In this document: positions 1-11,030 of the stretch, piece after piece
Numbering within the stretch: the first letter of the stretch is position 1
Layout of the letters: every line of letters starts with the position of its first letter
DNA from: Vespula vulgaris
Lineage: Eukaryota > Arthropoda > Insecta > Hymenoptera > Vespidae
DNA length: 64,000 nt
Direction of reading: 5' to 3'
Assembly (NCBI RefSeq): GCF_905475345.1
Contig: NC_066588.1
Coordinates: 7,806,001 to 7,870,000 of the forward strand
The notes under the pieces: model-generated
What the model saw: the letters and a program-made list of their open reading frames with translations, nothing else
Databases searched by the model: none
What the model was told of the DNA's origin: nothing
Made by a program: the position numbers and the translations under genes

Positions 1-10
1 GACGATATTA

Positions 11-42
<32 letters not shown>
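11..42. repeat. (GTC)n trinucleotide microsatellite
   Basis: Uninterrupted GTC/TCG triplets, about ten units. The motif carries a CpG in every unit, which is unusual for a microsatellite in a methylating genome but ordinary in insects with sparse methylation. Confidence 0.95.
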
Positions 43-104
43 AGGCGTTTTTCTTCTCGAGAAGAATGTAAAGAGGGACTCTTGAGAAAGAAAAGGGAAG
101 TAAC

Positions 105-137
<33 letters not shown>

Positions 138-140
138 GGG
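105..140. repeat. (GA)n microsatellite
   Basis: Dinucleotide GA run with two GGG interruptions. Confidence 0.95.
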
Positions 141-261
141 GCCAACGGCCCTTTCTCGTCGTTCGTCGTCATTGTCGTCCCTTAAGAGAAAATCTCTTTT
201 CATTCTACCTTTCTTATACAGCAAAATTCGCATTACAGCAAGACTCGACTACTATTGCTAC

Positions 262-262
<1 letters not shown>

Positions 263-298
<36 letters not shown>
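263..298. repeat. (GCT)n trinucleotide microsatellite
   Basis: Twelve perfect GCT units. In the frame from position 82 they read as a run of Cys codons, which argues against that frame being coding. Confidence 0.95.
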
Positions 299-541
299 AC
301 CAACTGTTTCGCGCTTCGCGAACTTTATTATAATGAAACGAGAGACGATCGCCAACGTGTGCCAACCATTCTACCAATTTTCTGAGCATACCTTTGAGAA
401 GAGAACGCAATGAGATTTACTATTCCACTGGATATTTTCTTTTATTTCTTTACAAACGTTTCAGATTGATTCAAATCGTTTCGCGTTATATTACGGATCA
501 ATTGAAAATCGTCCGTTTTAATTTTGATTTTAGAGTCTGAC

Positions 542-805
542 ATGCCTCAAACAAAGAGCTTCGATTCTTTCCTACGAACTTTATTTCACGTAACAGACAT
601 GTCAGATCCATCCTCCTCCTCTAACATCCGCTTACCATATTTCCTCGTGATCGATAGATTTTACGAGCTTTTTAGGTGTTTGATCAACCTGAAAAGAGAC
701 TTTACTCTCATCAATCTCCTATCGGATGACCCTGAGCTTTTTCTTTTCGTTTACTTTCAAAGCTTAGAATCAATATATAAGAACGCTTCCGTGTTCCCTC
801 TATAA
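542..805 (+). CDS. Candidate 87-residue small ORF or exon, no family recognised
   Basis: An ATG-initiated frame of 87 codons (begins MPQTKSFDSF, ends KNASVFPL, then TAA). Purine at -3 (gacATG). The frame has no simple repeats apart from four Ser codons. Its composition is ordinary: a polar N-terminal third, then hydrophobic and aromatic segments (residues about 32-50 and 67-75). The frame is also open for six codons upstream, back through an acceptor-like ag at 531-532, so it could be a terminal exon read from an upstream splice rather than a stand-alone gene. Known: nothing I recognise. Inference: one of the better coding candidates in the window, but frames of this length also occur by chance here. 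Confidence 0.3.
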   Translation: MPQTKSFDSFLRTLFHVTDMSDPSSSSNIRLPYFLVIDRFYELFRCLINLKRDFTLINLLSDDPELFLFVYFQSLESIYKNASVFPL

Positions 806-2304
806 AGAGAATGAAAAGAGCGAGGAGAACAAAACGAGGAGAAAATAAGTAAAAGCGTCGGTACAGTGAAACTTCCTACGAATATATCTGTAGAAAATTT
901 CGTACGAATGTCAAAATTTTAGAACATCGATCGACATTAACCTGTACATTCTCTTTCTTCTAATAGTAACTCGTTCGTTTTATTTTTTTACTTTCTTTCT
1001 GTTTGTTTTTTTTTTTCCTTTCCTTTCCTTTTTTTTTTCTCTTCAAGGATCGTTATAAATCTAGATCTTCTAACACGGCAAACGATCTCGAGGACTATCA
1101 GGAGAAACGACAAAACTTGTTAAAAAACGATGGAATGCTTGCTGACGTAGAAGATGCGTCATTAACGCGACGGAAGTGCTGAAATTCGTGTCTCTCATCG
1201 TTTTTTTCCCTTTCTCTCTCATATGACGAGGAAAAGCCGACTCCTCTTTTTCTTTTTACCTTCTCTCTCTCTCTCTCCCTCTCTCTCTCTCTCTCTTCGT
1301 TTTTTTTATTTTCTTTTCTTCTTTTTTACCCATTCTTTTCACAATTCCAACGTTCGTTTCTCGCGACGTTAGCGACGTTGCGAGGACTCGGTAACTCATT
1401 TACAGTAATACGTTTCCGTGAGGCAGAAGGGTTCAAGGAGGGGTAAAGGAGGGTTGTTGAAGAGTGGGTTGAGACTATACGATGAGTAAGTACAGAGTTG
1501 GGTAGGTCGGGAATACTCGGAGAGCATCAGAATGCCGCGTAAAAGTCGGGCCCTGCTGTGCTATTAATTCTTTCCGTTCTTTTGTTTTGTCTTCTTTAAC
1601 TGTAGCGACCCTAGCACCAACCTTGTAGCCTTTTCGCATTGTCAACGTTCTGAATACAGTCTATCTCTTTCTTTTATCCACGGTATACTACTTGGAACAT
1701 TGCATGTATCTACCAACACCAATCGCTTACAAACTTCTTCACCGAGAGTCTTCGACATTTTTCTTCTTCTCTTCTCTCAATAGCAATTCATTGCTTTTCT
1801 TTTTTTTTTTCCTTTCGTAATATAAAATCTGCGAATCTGCAGACTATTTCAATTAGGACGTTAGTTAAAGTGAAACTATGGAATTGTATGTACATATGAG
1901 AGTGTATGTGTACGTACGGTTTAATCGTTTAGTTCGTATAGAAACAAAAAAAAAAGAAATCGTATCTTCGATCGCACGAATTTGATGTTAATAATAAATA
2001 AGGGATAAACGAATGATCCTTACCGTTAATAAAATATATCGTTTTCAGTCGTTAGTGTAACGGGTTCGTTGAAATTCGTAAAACATCGAGATAAGTCGAG
2101 AATTATTGCACGAAATCTTAAAGAAATTTCACGATTAAGAGGAGTCTCTTGAACGTGTTAAGAATTTGATTAATTAAAAAAGTATTCTCTTTCTACTTGT
2201 GTTGGTCTATAAATTTCGAGATAAACGTAATGTCCTAATTAACGAGAACGGTACGTCGAGTACGTAATATCGAGTATGTCGCAATTAACGTCAGGCGCGT
2301 TCTC

Positions 2305-2307
<3 letters not shown>
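806..2307. other. Non-genic tract: pyrimidine runs and a GC-richer island
   Basis: No supported gene. Pyrimidine-rich tracts occur at about 950-1040 and 1200-1330. A purine-skewed, GC-richer island lies at about 1420-1560 (several GGG runs with loops too long for a canonical G4). The rest is AT-rich complex DNA. A TGACG...CGTCA pair lies near 1143-1160. Confidence 0.6.
1263..1297. repeat. (CT)n microsatellite
   Basis: CT run with a CCC interruption inside a longer pyrimidine tract. Confidence 0.9.

Positions 2308-2343
<36 letters not shown>
2308..2343. repeat. (CT)n microsatellite
   Basis: Clean CT run of about 18 units immediately upstream of the nested hairpin at 2355-2388. Confidence 0.95.
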
Positions 2344-2348
<5 letters not shown>

Positions 2349-2354
2349 CATTTT

Positions 2355-2388
2355 ATAACGTGGTCGCGTGAACGCGAGCGCACGTTAT
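2355..2388. other. Nested 8+6 bp inverted repeat (hairpin/cruciform candidate)
   Basis: Outer arms ATAACGTG (2355-2362) and CACGTTAT (2381-2388) are perfect reverse complements. Nested inside are TCGCGT (2364-2369) and ACGCGA (2372-2377), also perfect, with a 2-nt centre. Only 1 nt and 3 nt lie between the two stems. The CpG-rich inner stem in an AT-rich genome makes this stand out. Confidence 0.7.
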
Positions 2389-2546
2389 CGTGCCGCTTAA
2401 AGTACACGCTAAATTAATTCGCAACGAGCGCCAATAGCATTAATTTGCACAAGGGACGTCGCCGTCGGACGATGAGAAACGAAGAGAGGGTTGCGTTTAC
2501 GAACCAAATGGATATTAAAAATCACCGTGAAGAACTTGATGGAAAA

Positions 2547-2879
2547 TTAAATCCACGCTAACGAAGCACACTTGTGTCTCGTGTATACGAGTTCATCTCT
2601 CATAGAGAGTACGCGCATTATAAATAATATACACCATCGGCTAAAATTATTTCGACTGGTGTACAACGTGAGAAAAATTTTCAATTTATTAATTGTCGCC
2701 GCGTGTCTCGAATTGATATAATTTTTTATTGAACGTTCACACGTGATTACGACCATTTCATCGTGTATTTTCATTTTAATTACGATCGACGATAATTGTC
2801 GATAAAAATATAATTTTATATTAGGACGGATTAACGAATTGCGTGTATATTTGTACGTGTGTGATCCATTCGTTCCCAT
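2547..2879 (-). CDS. Candidate 110-residue ORF, no family recognised
   Basis: ATG at 2879-2877 on the minus strand opens a 110-codon frame with no low-complexity segment (begins MGTNGSHTYKYTRN, ends TRHKCASLAWI). It has basic patches and a hydrophobic stretch around residues 83-92. Start context is weak at -3 (T) but has G at +4. For AT-rich DNA, a 110-codon frame without repeats is long, yet a few are expected by chance over both strands of 64 kb. No conserved domain, signal peptide or partner gene is visible. It may be a chance frame, a small lineage-specific gene or part of an exon. Confidence 0.22.
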   Translation of the reverse strand: MGTNGSHTYKYTRNSLIRPNIKLYFYRQLSSIVIKMKIHDEMVVITCERSIKNYINSRHAATINKLKIFLTLYTSRNNFSRWCILFIMRVLSMRDELVYTRHKCASLAWI

Positions 2880-3459
2880 AAATTATTCTTAAATGTAACG
2901 AGCAACTTAAAAAAGTATAAATAAAAGATAATAATGATAACAATAATATAGCATGCTAACAACTACAAGAATTTTCACGTCAAGCTTAAGATAAAGAAAC
3001 AAAGTTTAACGTAAAGATAATTTCATCATTTCGACGGCGAACGTAGCTTTTGTGTATAAAAAGAAAATAAAATAAAAAAACAAAAAAAAGGAAAATGAAA
3101 AAGATGAAAGAAAAAGAGAGAAAAGAAGAAAAAGAGAAAATGAAAAGTATTTAGGTAAAAAATTTGACGAGAAACCTATGTACTACGCGACACTGGGCGA
3201 ACGTTTAAAGCTGTAGTAACTTCGAGTACGATAAGTCGTGTGCTTGAACGTACTCACGTGGAACTATCCACACGGTGGAAAGCGCATTAACAATATAATA
3301 CCGTATACTAATTACGCCATCACATATAACATATAACCTCAGCTAGTCGTCCTAGTAGCTATACCAGAGCGAAACTTGCTCGCCGTGAAAACTTTTAACG
3401 CCACGAACGTGAGCGTTGAGTGATTAAACTTTTCGTGTAGCGACGCTCTCGTGCGTGTG

Positions 3460-3488
3460 TTATTCAAGCGTACCCACGACTTGAATAA
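3460..3488. other. Perfect 9-bp inverted repeat hairpin
   Basis: TTATTCAAG (3460-3468) and CTTGAATAA (3480-3488) are perfect reverse complements around an 11-nt loop, inside the complex island. Confidence 0.7.
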
Positions 3489-3645
3489 TGGACGCTAGCT
3501 GCGTGTCCTGTAATTATCATCGAAAGAAGATAGAAAATGAAGCTGGAATAACATATTCTGTCTATCACTTGTTTTCATTTTTTTATTCATTACAATTAAT
3601 CCTTTTTTCATGATAGATATATGTTTTTGTATGTTTATCTGCGAT

Positions 3646-3684
3646 ATACATACATACATACATACATATATATATATATATGTG
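3646..3684. repeat. (CATA)n/(TA)n compound microsatellite
   Basis: Five CATA units run into a TA tract. Confidence 0.9.
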
Positions 3685-3945
3685 TAAGTAATTTATGTGG
3701 TAGCCAATTAGATTTATTCTGAATACTAATCGAGAAGACACACAAAATGAGATTTTACTGATAGATCTATCGATCATAGCGATTTCGTTATTCGAAGAGT
3801 GAATAAGAGAAAGAAGATAAATGAGAGAATCGACAATTTTATTAGTTTAGTTTGCGCGATTTCAGCAATTCTCTATGAAACCATCGACAAATCTGTAGCG
3901 CGTAGTTTCAAACGCGAAAAGCTATTACTGTGCTATCAGGCTGTT

Positions 3946-4122
3946 TCTCTCTCTCTCTCTCTCCCCCTCTCTCTCTCTCTCTCTCCATCTTTCTCCTCCT
4001 CTCTTTCGTTTGTATTCTCTCTCTCCCTCTCTCTCTCTCTCTCAATTTTCCCTCGAGTGACATATTTTTTTTACGCGTGTATTTCTGTCGACGACGCGAG
4101 AGATACATTTCTCTCACACTCA

Positions 4123-4167
<45 letters not shown>

Positions 4168-4175
4168 TCTCTTCT
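3946..4175. repeat. Cluster of (CT)n runs
   Basis: CT runs at 3946-3988, 4016-4043 and 4123-4175 with short unique spacers. Together they create long Ser/Leu-rich frames on the plus strand and Arg/Glu-rich frames on the minus strand, none of which is a gene. Confidence 0.9.
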
Positions 4176-4287
4176 CGTTTCTCGTGTATTCCCATTCGCA
4201 AATCAAATACTCCTACCCAATCCCGTTCCGTTTGTTCGGTATGATCGATTAAAACCGGCGCGTACCGTGGCTACTACTATCAACATT

Positions 4288-4299
4288 GGTGTGTGTGTG

Positions 4300-4344
<45 letters not shown>
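4288..4344. repeat. (GT)n(TA)n compound microsatellite
   Basis: About six GT units followed by about 20 TA units. Confidence 0.95.
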
Positions 4345-4348
<4 letters not shown>

Positions 4349-4449
4349 GCAAAATCAGTTCCTGAAACCGAATAAAATATTGTTTCAGACGATAGACAAA
4401 CGATCTGGTCAATTGCAGAATTAATGATTTTTCTAATCCTTTCCCCTGT

Positions 4450-4450
4450 C

Positions 4451-4496
<46 letters not shown>

Positions 4497-4648
4497 TTCT
4501 CTCTCTCCCTATCTCTCTTGTTCATTTATTCTTTGCTTCGTTGAACTTCCGCGTAACAACGTATTGGTTGCCGTTATTTGGCACTCTGCCCAGACTATTT
4601 TCTCTCTTATTTTCTTTCTCTCTCTCTCTAACTCTATTTATGTCTCTC

Positions 4649-4684
<36 letters not shown>

Positions 4685-4688
4685 TCTC
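4450..4688. repeat. Two (CT)n blocks
   Basis: CT runs at 4450-4519 and 4653-4688 with pyrimidine-rich DNA between. No gene is supported in 4176-5170. Confidence 0.9.
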
Positions 4689-4974
4689 TAGCTTAAATCG
4701 TTGTTACTTCCGCAACGTACCATTATTTATTTCATATTTTTCGATGGCACGCGCAACGCGTCGAAATTTCGTTATCGTTTCCCCCTTCTCTTTCTCCAAC
4801 TCCGTTAAAGTTTAGCGTGAAACATAAATTTCGTATTTCAGTGTAACCGAACGAGCCAAAAGAAATTATTCCTCGAATTATTAGACATGCCATTTTACAA
4901 TCATTCATTGATTTTCTTGTTGTAATAAGTTCTCCTTTTTTTCTTTTCCTTTCGTCTCTGTTTTTTTTATGCTT

Positions 4975-4997
4975 TTGTTGTTGTTGTTGTTGTTGTT
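4975..4997. repeat. (TTG)n trinucleotide microsatellite
   Basis: Seven TTG units. Confidence 0.9.
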
Positions 4998-5399
4998 ATT
5001 CCTTTTCTGTTCTTCTCTTTTCTTCTTAATCAAAACGAGTGTCCTTTTTATTCATTCCAGAAATTAACAGAATTTGCATCGTCCTTATTCACGAACAACT
5101 TCCATTAAAAAGAAAGTAAGGAAAGTTTGGTTTCTACATCGCATTTAGGAATATCATTAACGAACAGAAAATGTTATGTATATTTGATGAGTCTCAAAGT
5201 AAGCCGGAGACTTTACTCCACGCAATTGCCATTTGTTTTAATGTTAAAAGTCACATTATTTACTTAACTTGGCTCGTAAGACGATCTCACGAATTCCCCT
5301 TGAATTTTTTTCCGCGAAAAGAAGAGAAAAAAAAAGAAGAAGGAGAAAAAAAAAGAAACTTGCAATTAAGCGAAAGAAAATCTTCAAACTTTTTCTTTA

Positions 5400-5715
5400 T
5401 ATTATTCGTGGTTCTTTAAAGAAACGATCTTTCACAAACAAACCTTACCAGCACTTTTACTCGGCCATTCTCTATTATCCCTTTCACGGTTGTGAAAATT
5501 TTCAGAAAAGCGATTTCGATTCGAATCCAAAGTTTGAGAGAGCTTTCATAGAACGTCTTCGCCATCGTTGTTCGTACGTTTATCGAGTGCCCTGGACCGT
5601 CCCACTCTCTTTATATACGCTGGATAAGAGCTGTGCGAGGAACAGGAAAGTAGATCTAAATGGAGTTCGAGGTACCGTTTGCTCTGCGAATAACGTTTCA
5701 CCTTATCGAATATGA
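5400..5715 (+). other. Open frame of about 100 codons, probably chance
   Basis: A plus-strand frame stays open from a Lys-rich purine tract (about 5310-5395) to TGA at 5713. After the purine tract the reading is non-repetitive (RSFTNKPYQHFYSAILYYPF and on). It has no ATG in a useful place and no clear acceptor, so I do not call it a gene. The GA run at 5726 follows directly. Confidence 0.12.
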
Positions 5716-5721
5716 TCGAAA

Positions 5722-5725
<4 letters not shown>

Positions 5726-5800
<75 letters not shown>
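5726..5800. repeat. (GA)n microsatellite
   Basis: 75-bp GA run with one AAA interruption. Confidence 0.97.
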
Positions 5801-5804
<4 letters not shown>

Positions 5805-5914
5805 ATGGTAGAAAGATTATAATTGCTCACGATGTACTTCCGGGTATGGTTAGAAGGAATTCTTGGATAGCTTGTTATCTTTGGAAAAGACTCAAACATA
5901 AGAAAGAAAGATAA

Positions 5915-6714
5915 AGAGGATATGAAGAGAAGAGAGAAGAGAGAGAGAGAAAGAGAGAGATAAATGAAGAAGATATATATCTACGAAACAATATCAATAA
6001 ATGAATGGAATATATTTTAAAAATAAAGTTAAAAAATGCATATTATATATAGCATAAATGATGATGGTATTGTGATAATACGATTAACTGTTTACTTTAT
6101 ATTCGATTTTGTTGATTATTTCAGAGTTTAATTAAGAATTATAATTAATATTTTAACGAACGCGGTTAAACGTTGATATATTTTTTTAATAAATTTAATT
6201 AACAATTTTAAAGAACGAATACTACGAGCGAAGTGATTTATCAGATACAAACGAAAAGGAAACATAGTTATATCGTGAACATCGTAGAGACAATTAAATC
6301 GTATAGAAATTTTAATCGTACGGACGAAAGTATTCTACGAAGATCGATGAGAGTGTATATTTCGATAGTAGCACGCACGCTTAAACTTTTGATAGTCTAT
6401 TATTCGATATTTCTAAACACATATTGTTCATTCATTTCTAGAACAGAAGAGTATCATAATAAAATAATAATTGTATAACTCTCTCTTTCTCTCTTTTATC
6501 GGCAAAAGTTAAACTATTAATTTATGTAACAGAAAATATGATTAAAGTTCGTTACATGGAAAGACATTAGGGGATTAGTTTGAGAGAAAATTGTCGACAA
6601 ATAAATCCTTTCGATTATCGAACTTTCTCTCCTGAGTCAATGATCGTTCTCTCGTGGCTTTTTCTTTAGTTTCTCATCAAAGTGAGATCGGGATCTAGAG
6701 AGATCTATAGAGAA

Positions 6715-6751
<37 letters not shown>

Positions 6752-7527
6752 CGGAGAAAGAGAGAGAAAGAAGTATCATCTGTTTCTCGGAAGTCTTTAA
6801 GAACGAAACACCCAAGAGAAATTTCCACCAACGAATGAGAGTCCATTGGGGGGAAAAATGCAAGAGAATCGAACGTTTGCTTTTCTCTCTTCCCTTTCTT
6901 CTCTTTTTCTTTTTTTACTTTATCTTCTCTCTTCTTTCAAAGAAAAGTAAAATTTTCTCTGAAGAAAACAAAAGGAATGTATTACGATCTCATAAAGAGT
7001 ACTTCTCTCGTCATTATTTTTCTTAAAAAAAAATAATTTACACGTTACCATTAACTGTTATAAACAATATTTATTATTTATGATGCTTCATATTTATCGT
7101 AGCTAAAAGGAAAGATATAAAATTTGTTTCCATTCGATTGGAGCCCTTTTCTTTATCTTTCTCTTTCTCTCTTTCTTTCTTTCTCTCTCTCTTTCTCGGT
7201 AAAAATCATGAAATTTTACTCTCGTGAATTTAACTCTGAAAATGTTTCAAGCATTCGATCGGAAGAGCAGCTTTTGACAGTTTCCATTTATTTATCGCGC
7301 GTTCAACTTTTAACTTATCCATATAGACATTCTTCCTTTACTTTTTTACTTTTATACTTATCACTTTTCTCTATCTATTCTATTCCAATAGGTAAAAGTT
7401 ACTGAAAGCGAAACACGAAAGGCATTGACGTTGCATAGTTTGAAACTTTAAATTAGTATTACGGAAAGAATCAGTATCTTTTTTCGAGCTTTTCACATAC
7501 GATACATGGACGAGTCGATACTACGTC

Positions 7528-7529
<2 letters not shown>
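5915..7529. other. AT-rich non-genic tract
   Basis: Mostly AT-rich DNA with a (GA)n block at 6711-6770 and pyrimidine tracts at 6890-6960 and 7140-7200. An 81-codon frame (6233-6478) exists but starts at GTG and has no other support. Nothing else is seen. Confidence 0.55.
6711..6770. repeat. (GA)n microsatellite
   Basis: GA run with AAA interruptions. Confidence 0.95.

Positions 7530-7582
<53 letters not shown>
7530..7582. repeat. (GA)n microsatellite
   Basis: GA run of about 26 units. Confidence 0.97.
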
Positions 7583-7828
7583 GTCAGCTTATCGATCGAA
7601 GCTTACGGATTGGTTCGCTTAATGAGAAAGTTGGCACTTTGCTGCTTGTTAGAGGTATCGAATGGACAAGAGAGAGTCAGATAGATACATAGAGAGATAG
7701 ATAGAGCGAGAAAGAGAGAGAGAGTAAAGAGAAGGTCGGTAGGGAAACTCGAGGTTAGGAGACCGGACTAGCGATGTGTTCGTTAGGCATGAATAATGCA
7801 GGCCCTGTGCGCTATGAAGGAGTTAGAG

Positions 7829-7906
<78 letters not shown>

Positions 7907-8359
7907 AAGAAGAAGAAGCTACGCTCCCATTGGCTCGGACCGTTCGGCTGTTCGATAGGACTTTGATCTTTTGTAGTCGTTGAATTTATGTTGGCAGGTT
8001 AGTAGACGATAGCACAAAGGTGCTCAAAGCTATCTCCATCCCTGTTCTTTTATCTACGTCTTTTTTCTTTCTCTTTTTCTTTCACGGTGCAACAAGGTGA
8101 CCCGGCAAACTCACTTTGTCCTTAGAAGAAGCCGGAAAGAAAATTACCGGATGGTACTTGTTATGCATAAGAATATCCTAGATATGTCGTAGCTAGCTCG
8201 ATTTAATCTACGACGATCGATCTTTTTATTGTTCTCCCTTCTTGTAAATTTCAATCGTCGGCGATTTTCACGTTAAGCTCGTATTATTCGAAGGGTATTC
8301 ATCGAAGGATATTTCGATGAAGTTATGAATTTCGGAAATAATCTCTATTCGATTTTTTA
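7583..8359. other. Complex island around a GATA/GA repeat, possible regulatory DNA
   Basis: Repeat-free, GC-richer sequence at 7583-7680, 7740-7828 and 7910-8160 flanks the GATA/GA repeat. A TCF/LEF-type core CTTTGATCT lies at 7961-7969. An 11-nt AGGTGACCCGG string, nuclear-receptor-half-site-like, lies near 8096. The motifs are short and could be chance. No open frame is supported. Confidence 0.35.
7829..7902. repeat. (GATA)n(GA)n compound microsatellite
   Basis: About seven GATA units, then about 22 GA units. Confidence 0.97.
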
Positions 8360-8390
8360 TTCTTTCTTTCTTTCTTTCTTTCTTTCTATT
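8360..8390. repeat. (TTCT)n tetranucleotide microsatellite
   Basis: About seven TTCT units. Confidence 0.9.
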
Positions 8391-9593
8391 AAAATATAAC
8401 AACAGTAATTTATGAATAGTTTGATTGTGATTAGATTATGTATTGGAATGAACTAATTGATTCGACAATGCGTATGAATTCGGAAAATGTTGATGGAAAA
8501 TGGAAAATGTTGAAACAAAAAAATATGTGTATATATATGTATATATGTAAATATATATGTATGTATGTATGTATATTTATGTATATTAAAATACATGTAT
8601 ATTAAAATATAAAAGTAATTTACAGATTGTTGGATCGTGATTAGATTACGTATTGGAATGTTCCAATTGATTCGACAATAAAAAGAATATATATATTTGT
8701 TTTAATATTTTCTATTTTCATACTCGATGAATTCATTCCCATTGTCGCATGTGTGTGTCTGTGTGTGTGTATGTGTATGTATATATCGCAGAAAACGTCT
8801 CTTATTTTCATGAAAAAGGAATCTTTAGAAGATAGACCTCTCTCTTCGATATCACACAACGATTCTTTTGAACTCCATTACCCAAATGTTTTCATTTTCA
8901 AAAAGGAAGTAAAAAAGAAGAGAAAGAAAGGAAGAAAGAATGCAAGAGGATCGACTACCATCCAGTTGTAAAATGCAAATCGTGAATCCCCGGAAATACA
9001 TCACGCACGTATGGAGTTCCGTTCCGGATATATACTTATATATAATACACATATACAAGTGCATACATAACGTATATACGTGCTATGCGTACATGAACTT
9101 TGCCATCTCGTTTTTGCGATTTGTTTCTCTATACGAAAATCATATGATAAAGAAAGAGAGAGAGAGAGAAATAGAGAGAGATAAAGAAAAATAGGAAAAG
9201 ATAGAGATCTCATTTATACACATAAATCCTCTCAAAGTATTCGTATTGCGATAACGAAATCTTGTCCATTATGACAATATAGTGCAAAAGAAGCAGTCTA
9301 CGTAATGTACTTGAACCTATTTGATATACGTTCTACTACAAAGATACATCGAGGTAAATTCGAACAAAATCGATAACAAGACTCCCATTGCAATCGAAAT
9401 TAAAAAGTAAAATAAGAAAGACGAGAACAGAAAGGTATTTTAAAAAATATTTACAAGTGTAATAATCTCTCTTTCTTTTTTTTTTCCTTCTCTTTGACAT
9501 TATAATTCCATGTTTTCTCTTTGTTATCAAGGATTATATATGAAGATCACGAATGCGTCTGAATCTGTCAGGAAAATGTGTGTGGACAAGCGC

Positions 9594-9595
<2 letters not shown>
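8391..9595. other. AT-rich non-genic tract with TA/TATG runs
   Basis: Contains a TA/TATG mixture (8526-8580), a short GT run (8751-8780), a local duplication of the string attagattacgtattggaatg (about 8432 and 8641), a GA run (9150-9182) and plain AT-rich DNA. No gene is supported. Confidence 0.55.
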
Positions 9596-9652
<57 letters not shown>

Positions 9653-9679
9653 CTTTATCAGTATGTTTGCGTATGTATG

Positions 9680-9718
<39 letters not shown>
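9596..9718. repeat. (TG)n then (GA)n microsatellites
   Basis: TG run 9596-9640 passes directly into GA (9640-9652), then a second GA run at 9683-9718. Confidence 0.97.
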
Positions 9719-9724
<6 letters not shown>

Positions 9725-9966
9725 AGGTGGATTACGTTGAAACTCGGTGGTTGCATCACTGCGTCAGCTGGACCGTTACTGGTGATAGCTACGCCGTAGA
9801 CATCACTATAATGGAATGCGTCAGGTTGCCTTTATGTCTCTTCCTATATCCACAGCATCCTGCCTTTGCGTATCCTGCCGCTGCTCGTAGCTTCTTATAC
9901 GTACCACTTTCCTATAAGCGCTCATCTTCTATGCTATTCCAACTACGCGAACTTGCCGGATTAAAT
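9719..9966. other. GC-richer unique island between GA and CT arrays
   Basis: About 250 bp of repeat-free DNA, noticeably richer in GC than its surroundings. It lies between a (GA)n run on the left and a 165-bp (CT)n-rich block on the right, so the flanks can pair as an inverted repeat. A plus-strand frame is open across it (begins VDYVETRWLHHCVSW) but it runs into poly-Ser/Leu from the CT block, so coding status is doubtful. Confidence 0.35.
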
Positions 9967-10097
9967 CTATCTCTGTCTCTCTTTCTCTCTTTTCATCTCT
10001 CTTCATCTTTCTCTCTCTCTCTTTTCATCTCTATTCATCTTTCTCTCTCTCTCTCTTTCTCACTGTCTTTCTCTTTCTCTCTCTTTCTCTTTCTCAC

Positions 10098-10128
<31 letters not shown>

Positions 10129-10133
10129 TTATC
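9967..10133. repeat. (CT)n-rich block
   Basis: CT and CTTT repeats with ATC interruptions over 167 bp. Confidence 0.9.
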
Positions 10134-11030
10134 TTCTACCGTACTAGATCCTCTAGTTACGTTGAAAACTTTAGGCTGTGCAAGCTTTAGCATGGCTTAT
10201 CTAAAAGTACGATCTTTTTTGTGAAGCTTGCAATTAGTTCGAAAAATAAAAAAGAAGAAAAATATGATTGATGTAAGATTTAGATAGAACAGATATCCGT
10301 GTTTCTGAAAGAACGGAGAATATTTTTTGTGGTAAAATTTGTCTTCCACGAGAACGAATTACGAGAAAGTTGTAGAAAGAAAGTTTGCCATTAGAAAGTA
10401 TCGAAAAGTATTATCGACGTGTTGAATATCTTTTATTGACGTTAGCTAAGATTATATTTTAGTTTTTAAACCGTGGACGAGTTACAAACAATGAATGGAA
10501 TTTATTCTTTATTTTTCATTCTCGTAACGATCGAGTTTTCTTTTTTTTTGTTTTCTATCCGATGACAATCAGTCCCTATGGTTTATCCATGCGGATATTG
10601 ACCGAGTTGTGATTTATCGCTTGTTTGTCTTTTCTTTTGCAATTTTTAGTCATTCGAAGCTTTGTGTTTATTTTTGATCTCTCTTTCCTTCTCTCTCTCT
10701 CTCTCTCTCTTTCTCGTTTTTATTTTGTTGTCTTTTTTTGTTTATTTCCGATCAGTCTCGTTTGCAGGTAGAGCGGTTATTCGCATTACTTCATTTACGT
10801 TGGTTTTTCATTCAAAATTTCAATACCTGTTTTATAGCAATATAAACGAAAAAATTTCGATTAAAAATTAAAAAAAAAGAAAGAAAAACAAGAAAAAACA
10901 AAGTAACTTTCGCATCTATGCAAAAATAGTAAATAAGAAAAAAGGATGTTAGATACTTCGTTGAAAATAATTAGACTCCTTTATTTAAAAGATAATCATC
11001 TTTTAGATTAGCTAAACGCGTTATGCGTTT
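10134..11030. other. AT-rich non-genic tract
   Basis: AT-rich DNA with a CT run (10689-10715) and an A-rich tract (10866-10910). Nothing else is seen. Confidence 0.6.

Larger units (their letters stand above)
1..541. other. Left-edge flank with triplet repeats
   Basis: This stretch has no convincing gene. It holds a (GTC)n run (11-42), a short (GA)n run (105-140) and a (GCT)n run of about 12 units (263-298), separated by complex sequence. It ends in a good splice-acceptor-like string (pyrimidine-rich tttaattttgattttag ending at 532) just before the candidate frame at 542. It could be 5' flank, UTR or intron; the sequence does not decide. Confidence 0.5.
2880..3945. other. AT-rich tract with a complex island at 3180-3540
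   Basis: A-rich DNA at 2900-3140. Then a GC-richer, repeat-free island contains several short inverted repeats: GAGTACG/CGTACTC near 3222-3256, AGCTA/TAGCT near 3342-3361, and a perfect 9-bp hairpin at 3460-3488. A (CATA)n/(TA)n run follows at 3646-3684. No gene is supported. Confidence 0.55.

Noticed and set aside
3799..4365. 188-codon plus-strand frame and its antisense partner
   Set aside because: Almost entirely Ser/Leu (or Arg/Glu antisense) coded by CT arrays, with an Ile-Tyr tail from TA repeat.
5269..5715. 148-codon plus-strand frame as a gene
   Set aside because: Non-ATG start and a long Lys/Arg run from a purine tract; the remaining 100 codons have no supporting signal.
9553..10224. 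223-codon plus-strand frame
   Set aside because: Built from GT, GA and CT arrays with only about 80 unique codons in the middle; no ATG context or splice support for the unique part.
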